NCBI GenBank assembly: GCA_001805885.1
Contig: MHHC01000032.1
Coordinates: 1-5,630 of the forward strand
From: Omnitrophica WOR_2 bacterium RIFCSPLOWO2_12_FULL_51_24
Lineage (GTDB): Bacteria; Omnitrophota; Gorgyraeia; Pluralincolimonadales; Pluralincolimonadaceae
Reading direction: 5' to 3'
DNA length: 5,630 nt
The translations under genes were made by a program, and so were the position numbers. This document shows, piece after piece, positions 3,177-5,630 of the stretch. A model generated the notes under the pieces. That model was not told the origin of the DNA and made no database searches. It saw only the letters and a program-made list of their open reading frames with translations. The first letter of the stretch is position 1. Each line of letters starts with the position of its first letter.

Positions 3177-5630
3177 ATGGCGATAAAAAGGAAGAATTAC
3201 GCAAAATTACCTGAACTTTTTGAGATGCCGAACCTTCTCGACGTCCAGGTCCGTTCGTATGATGATTTTCTTCAGACGGACGTGCCCAAGGCAAAAAGGG
3301 AGAAGAGAGGGCTTGAAGAGGTATTCCATGAATTCTTCCCGATAGAGAGTCCCGACGGCGAGTATAAACTCGAGTATGTCAACTACTCTCTCGGGAAGCC
3401 CAAGTACGACGATTTTGAATCGTTGAGGCTTGGCATGACTTTCGCTGTGCCCCTTAAGCTCAAGATACGCCTCCGGGGAAAGAAGGACATCAAAGAGCAG
3501 GAAGTTTATTTAGGCGAACTGCCCCTCATGACCAGGACAGGGACATTTATCGTAAACGGCGACGAGAGGGTCATCGTAAGCCAACTGCACCGTTCACCGG
3601 GAGTATCCTTTGAAGAGGAGACGCATCCTAACGGAAAGAAGCTCTTTTCTTCGAGGGTCATCCCTTACAGGGGTTCCTGGATAGAGTTTGAGTTTGACGT
3701 AAACGATTGCCTGCATGCTGTTATCGACAGGAGGAAGAAGGTCCTCGCGACGGTACTTTTGCGCGCGATGGGTTATTCGACGGATAGCGATATACTTGAC
3801 GCGTTCTGCGGCATCGATACCAAGACACTCAAGGAGAAACAGGACCTTAAGGACCTCATCGGCCATACGATAGCCGCGGACATCGTCGATGAGAAGGACG
3901 GAGAGACGTTAAACCTCAAATACAAGAAACTCGACAGGGAACTTGCTGAAGAGCTCTGGGACAAGCATCGCGTAAGGTCGATACAGATACTCAGGCAGGC
4001 CTCGCCCGAAATAGAGAACACCCTCCAGAAAGACCATCTTAAATCCAGGGATGAAGCGCTTATAGATGTATATAGGAAGCTGCGTCCGGGCGACCCGGCT
4101 ACGGTCGAATCGGCGCAGAACCTGGTAAACAGGCTCTTCTTCGATCCTAAGAGATACGACCTCGGCCGCGTAGGCCGTTACATCATAAACAGGAAGGTCG
4201 ATCTCAACCTGCCTCTTGACCAGAGGACGATAACTCCTCAGGACCTCGTGGCGATAATCAAATATCTAATCAAACTCAAGAACGGCGAAGGCCAGCTCGA
4301 CGATATCGATCATTTGGGGAACAGGCGCATACGCACCGTAGGCGAGCTTTTACAGAACCAGTTCAGGATCGGGCTCGCGCGCCTCGAAAGGTCGATACGT
4401 GAGAGGCTATCGATATACGATCTCGAGAATATAATGCCGCATAACCTTATCAATTCCAAGCTCGTCTCGAGCGTAATAAGGGACTTCTTCGGACGTTCGC
4501 AGCTGTCGCAGTTTATGGACCAGACTAACCCGTTGGCCGAGATGACGCACAAACGCCGTCTTAGCGCGCTCGGTCCCGGAGGCCTCTCCCGCGAAAGGGC
4601 GGGCTTTGAAGTCCGCGACGTCCATCATTCCCATTACGGGCGCATCTGCCCGATAGAGACGCCCGAAGGCCCGAACATCGGCCTCATAGCATCCCTGTCG
4701 ACTTACGCCTGCATAAACGAATTCGGTTTCATAGAGACCCCTTACAGGAAGGTCGAGAAGGGCAGGGCCACGGAGAAGACCGAATACCTCTCGGCTGACA
4801 TCGAGGACAAATTTATAATCGCCCAGGCGAACGCGAAGCTCGAATCATCGGGCCGTTTCGCCGAGAGCGATATCTTATGCAGGCACAAAGGTGATTTCCC
4901 GCTGGTGCCGAGGGAAAAGGTGGATTATATGGACGTGAGCCCGAGACAGCTCGTCTCGATCGCCGCGAGCCTCATCCCGTTCCTCGAACATGACGACGCG
5001 AACCGCGCCTTGATGGGTTCGAACATGCAGCGCCAGGCGGTGCCGCTTATGGTCACCGAATCCCCGCTTATCGCGACAGGAATGGAATACAGGGCCGCGA
5101 AGGATTCGGGCGCAGTTGTCGTCGCGGAAGAAGAGGGCACCGTAAAGTCGGTCCAGGCCGACGAGATAGTAATAGGCGATAAGATTTACAAGCTGCGCAA
5201 GTTTATGCGTTCCAACGCCGATACCTGCGTCAACCAGAGACCTATCGTAAAAGTCGGACAGAAGATAAAGAAGGGCGAAGTCATAGCCGACGGTCCCGGG
5301 ACGTCGGAAGGCGAATTGGCGCTCGGAAAGAACGTATTGGTCGCTTTTATGCCGTGGAGGGGTTATAACTTTGAAGACGCGATCATAATAAGCGAGAGGC
5401 TTATCAAGGAAGACTTGTATACTTCCCTGCATATAGAAGAATTTGAGAGCGAGGCGCGTGATACGCGCCTTGGAAACGAAGAAGTGACGCGCGATATCCC
5501 GAACGTGAGCGAAGACGCGCTCAAGAACCTCGACGAGCATGGTATTGTAAGGATCGGCGCCGAAGTAGAGCCGGGTGATGTATTGGTCGGTAAAGTCACG
5601 CCTAAGAGCGAGACCGAGCTTTCCCCCGAA
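3177..5630 (+). CDS. rpoB: DNA-directed RNA polymerase subunit beta (partial, 3' end outside window)
   Basis: The first 818 codons run in an uninterrupted frame from the ATG at 3177 to the window edge, beginning MAIKRKNYAKLPELFEMPNL. Beta forms one pincer of RNA polymerase and part of the active centre. Visible landmarks are GTFIVNGDERVIVSQLHRSP (about 122-141, protrusion), the rifampicin region FFGRSQLSQFMDQTNPLAEM (437-456) continuing into THKRRLSALGPGGL, the fork-loop segment RICPIETPEGPNIGL, the FLEHDDANRALMGSNMQRQA segment, and GYNFED with acidic residues Glu733 and Asp734 (E. coli E813 and D814). The Rif region sits 68 residues earlier than in E. coli, which fits absence of the enterobacterial N-terminal insertion. 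The window ends in VGKVTPKSETELSPE, just before the expected EKLLRAIFGE motif. The start lies 9 nt after rplL; rpoC would be expected downstream. Confidence 0.98.
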   Translation, partial: MAIKRKNYAKLPELFEMPNLLDVQVRSYDDFLQTDVPKAKREKRGLEEVFHEFFPIESPDGEYKLEYVNYSLGKPKYDDFESLRLGMTFAVPLKLKIRLRGKKDIKEQEVYLGELPLMTRTGTFIVNGDERVIVSQLHRSPGVSFEEETHPNGKKLFSSRVIPYRGSWIEFEFDVNDCLHAVIDRRKKVLATVLLRAMGYSTDSDILDAFCGIDTKTLKEKQDLKDLIGHTIAADIVDEKDGETLNLKYKKLDRELAEELWDKHRVRSIQILRQASPEIENTLQKDHLKSRDEALIDVYRKLRPGDPATVESAQNLVNRLFFDPKRYDLGRVGRYIINRKVDLNLPLDQRTITPQDLVAIIKYLIKLKNGEGQLDDIDHLGNRRIRTVGELLQNQFRIGLARLERSIRERLSIYDLENIMPHNLINSKLVSSVIRDFFGRSQLSQFMDQTNPLAEMTHKRRLSALGPGGLSRERAGFEVRDVHHSHYGRICPIETPEGPNIGLIASLSTYACINEFGFIETPYRKVEKGRATEKTEYLSADIEDKFIIAQANAKLESSGRFAESDILCRHKGDFPLVPREKVDYMDVSPRQLVSIAASLIPFLEHDDANRALMGSNMQRQAVPLMVTESPLIATGMEYRAAKDSGAVVVAEEEGTVKSVQADEIVIGDKIYKLRKFMRSNADTCVNQRPIVKVGQKIKKGEVIADGPGTSEGELALGKNVLVAFMPWRGYNFEDAIIISERLIKEDLYTSLHIEEFESEARDTRLGNEEVTRDIPNVSEDALKNLDEHGIVRIGAEVEPGDVLVGKVTPKSETELSPE

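Noticed and set aside
2984..3214. Plus-strand frame overlapping the end of rplL and the start of rpoB
   Set aside because: It is a shifted reading of rplL, with Arg-, Gln- and Gly-rich content typical of an out-of-frame translation, and it conflicts with two well-supported genes.
4875..5540. 221-codon minus-strand open frame opposite rpoB
   Set aside because: The plus strand encodes highly conserved RpoB across the whole span, and the antisense protein has no recognisable motif.

Overview
The window is a bacterial chromosomal segment carrying the conserved translation and transcription block tuf (3' end) - rpmG - tRNA-Trp - secE - nusG - rplK - rplA - rplJ - rplL - rpoB (5' part). Everything is on the + strand. 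Gene order, protein lengths and family motifs agree throughout, and no gene is broken. The organism is a bacterium: bacterial-type L33, NusG, L10, L7/L12 and RpoB, and a tRNA-Trp with a genome-encoded CCA. The beta subunit appears to lack the N-terminal insertion of E. coli. ATA and AGG/AGA codons are common even in ribosomal protein genes. This looks more like an uncultured non-proteobacterial lineage (perhaps Omnitrophota or a similar group) than a model enterobacterium or bacillus; that placement is an impression, not a demonstration.

Layout. Positions 1-82 are the end of EF-Tu. Positions 87-236 encode the zinc-ribbon form of L33, followed after 4 nt by a complete tRNA-Trp(CCA) at 241-317. 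SecE (330-530) and NusG (537-1067, or from a GTG at 531) follow. Ribosomal stalk genes come next: L11 (1069-1494), L1 (1500-2192), L10 (2200-2730) and L7/L12 (2754-3167). RpoB begins at 3177 and is still open at the window end after 818 codons. It contains the rifampicin-binding region with wild-type residues at the main resistance positions.

The genes act together in protein synthesis and export. EF-Tu and tRNA-Trp feed the ribosome. L11, L10 and L12 form the GTPase-recruiting stalk on which EF-Tu acts, and L1 forms the opposite stalk. SecE is the essential small subunit of the export channel. NusG travels with the RNA polymerase of which RpoB is the catalytic partner subunit. All gaps are 23 nt or less, so I see no room for an internal intergenic terminator, promoter or structured leader; the block reads as one transcription unit. 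There is no gene-free stretch above 300 bases.

I found no undescribed system. The points worth a second look concern expression. The tRNA sits inside the operon, so its excision would leave secE with a 12-nt leader lacking a Shine-Dalgarno. The classical L10 autoregulatory leader has no space before rplJ, and L10 itself has an unusual N-terminal part. A doubled Shine-Dalgarno precedes rplL, the gene whose product is needed in several copies per ribosome.
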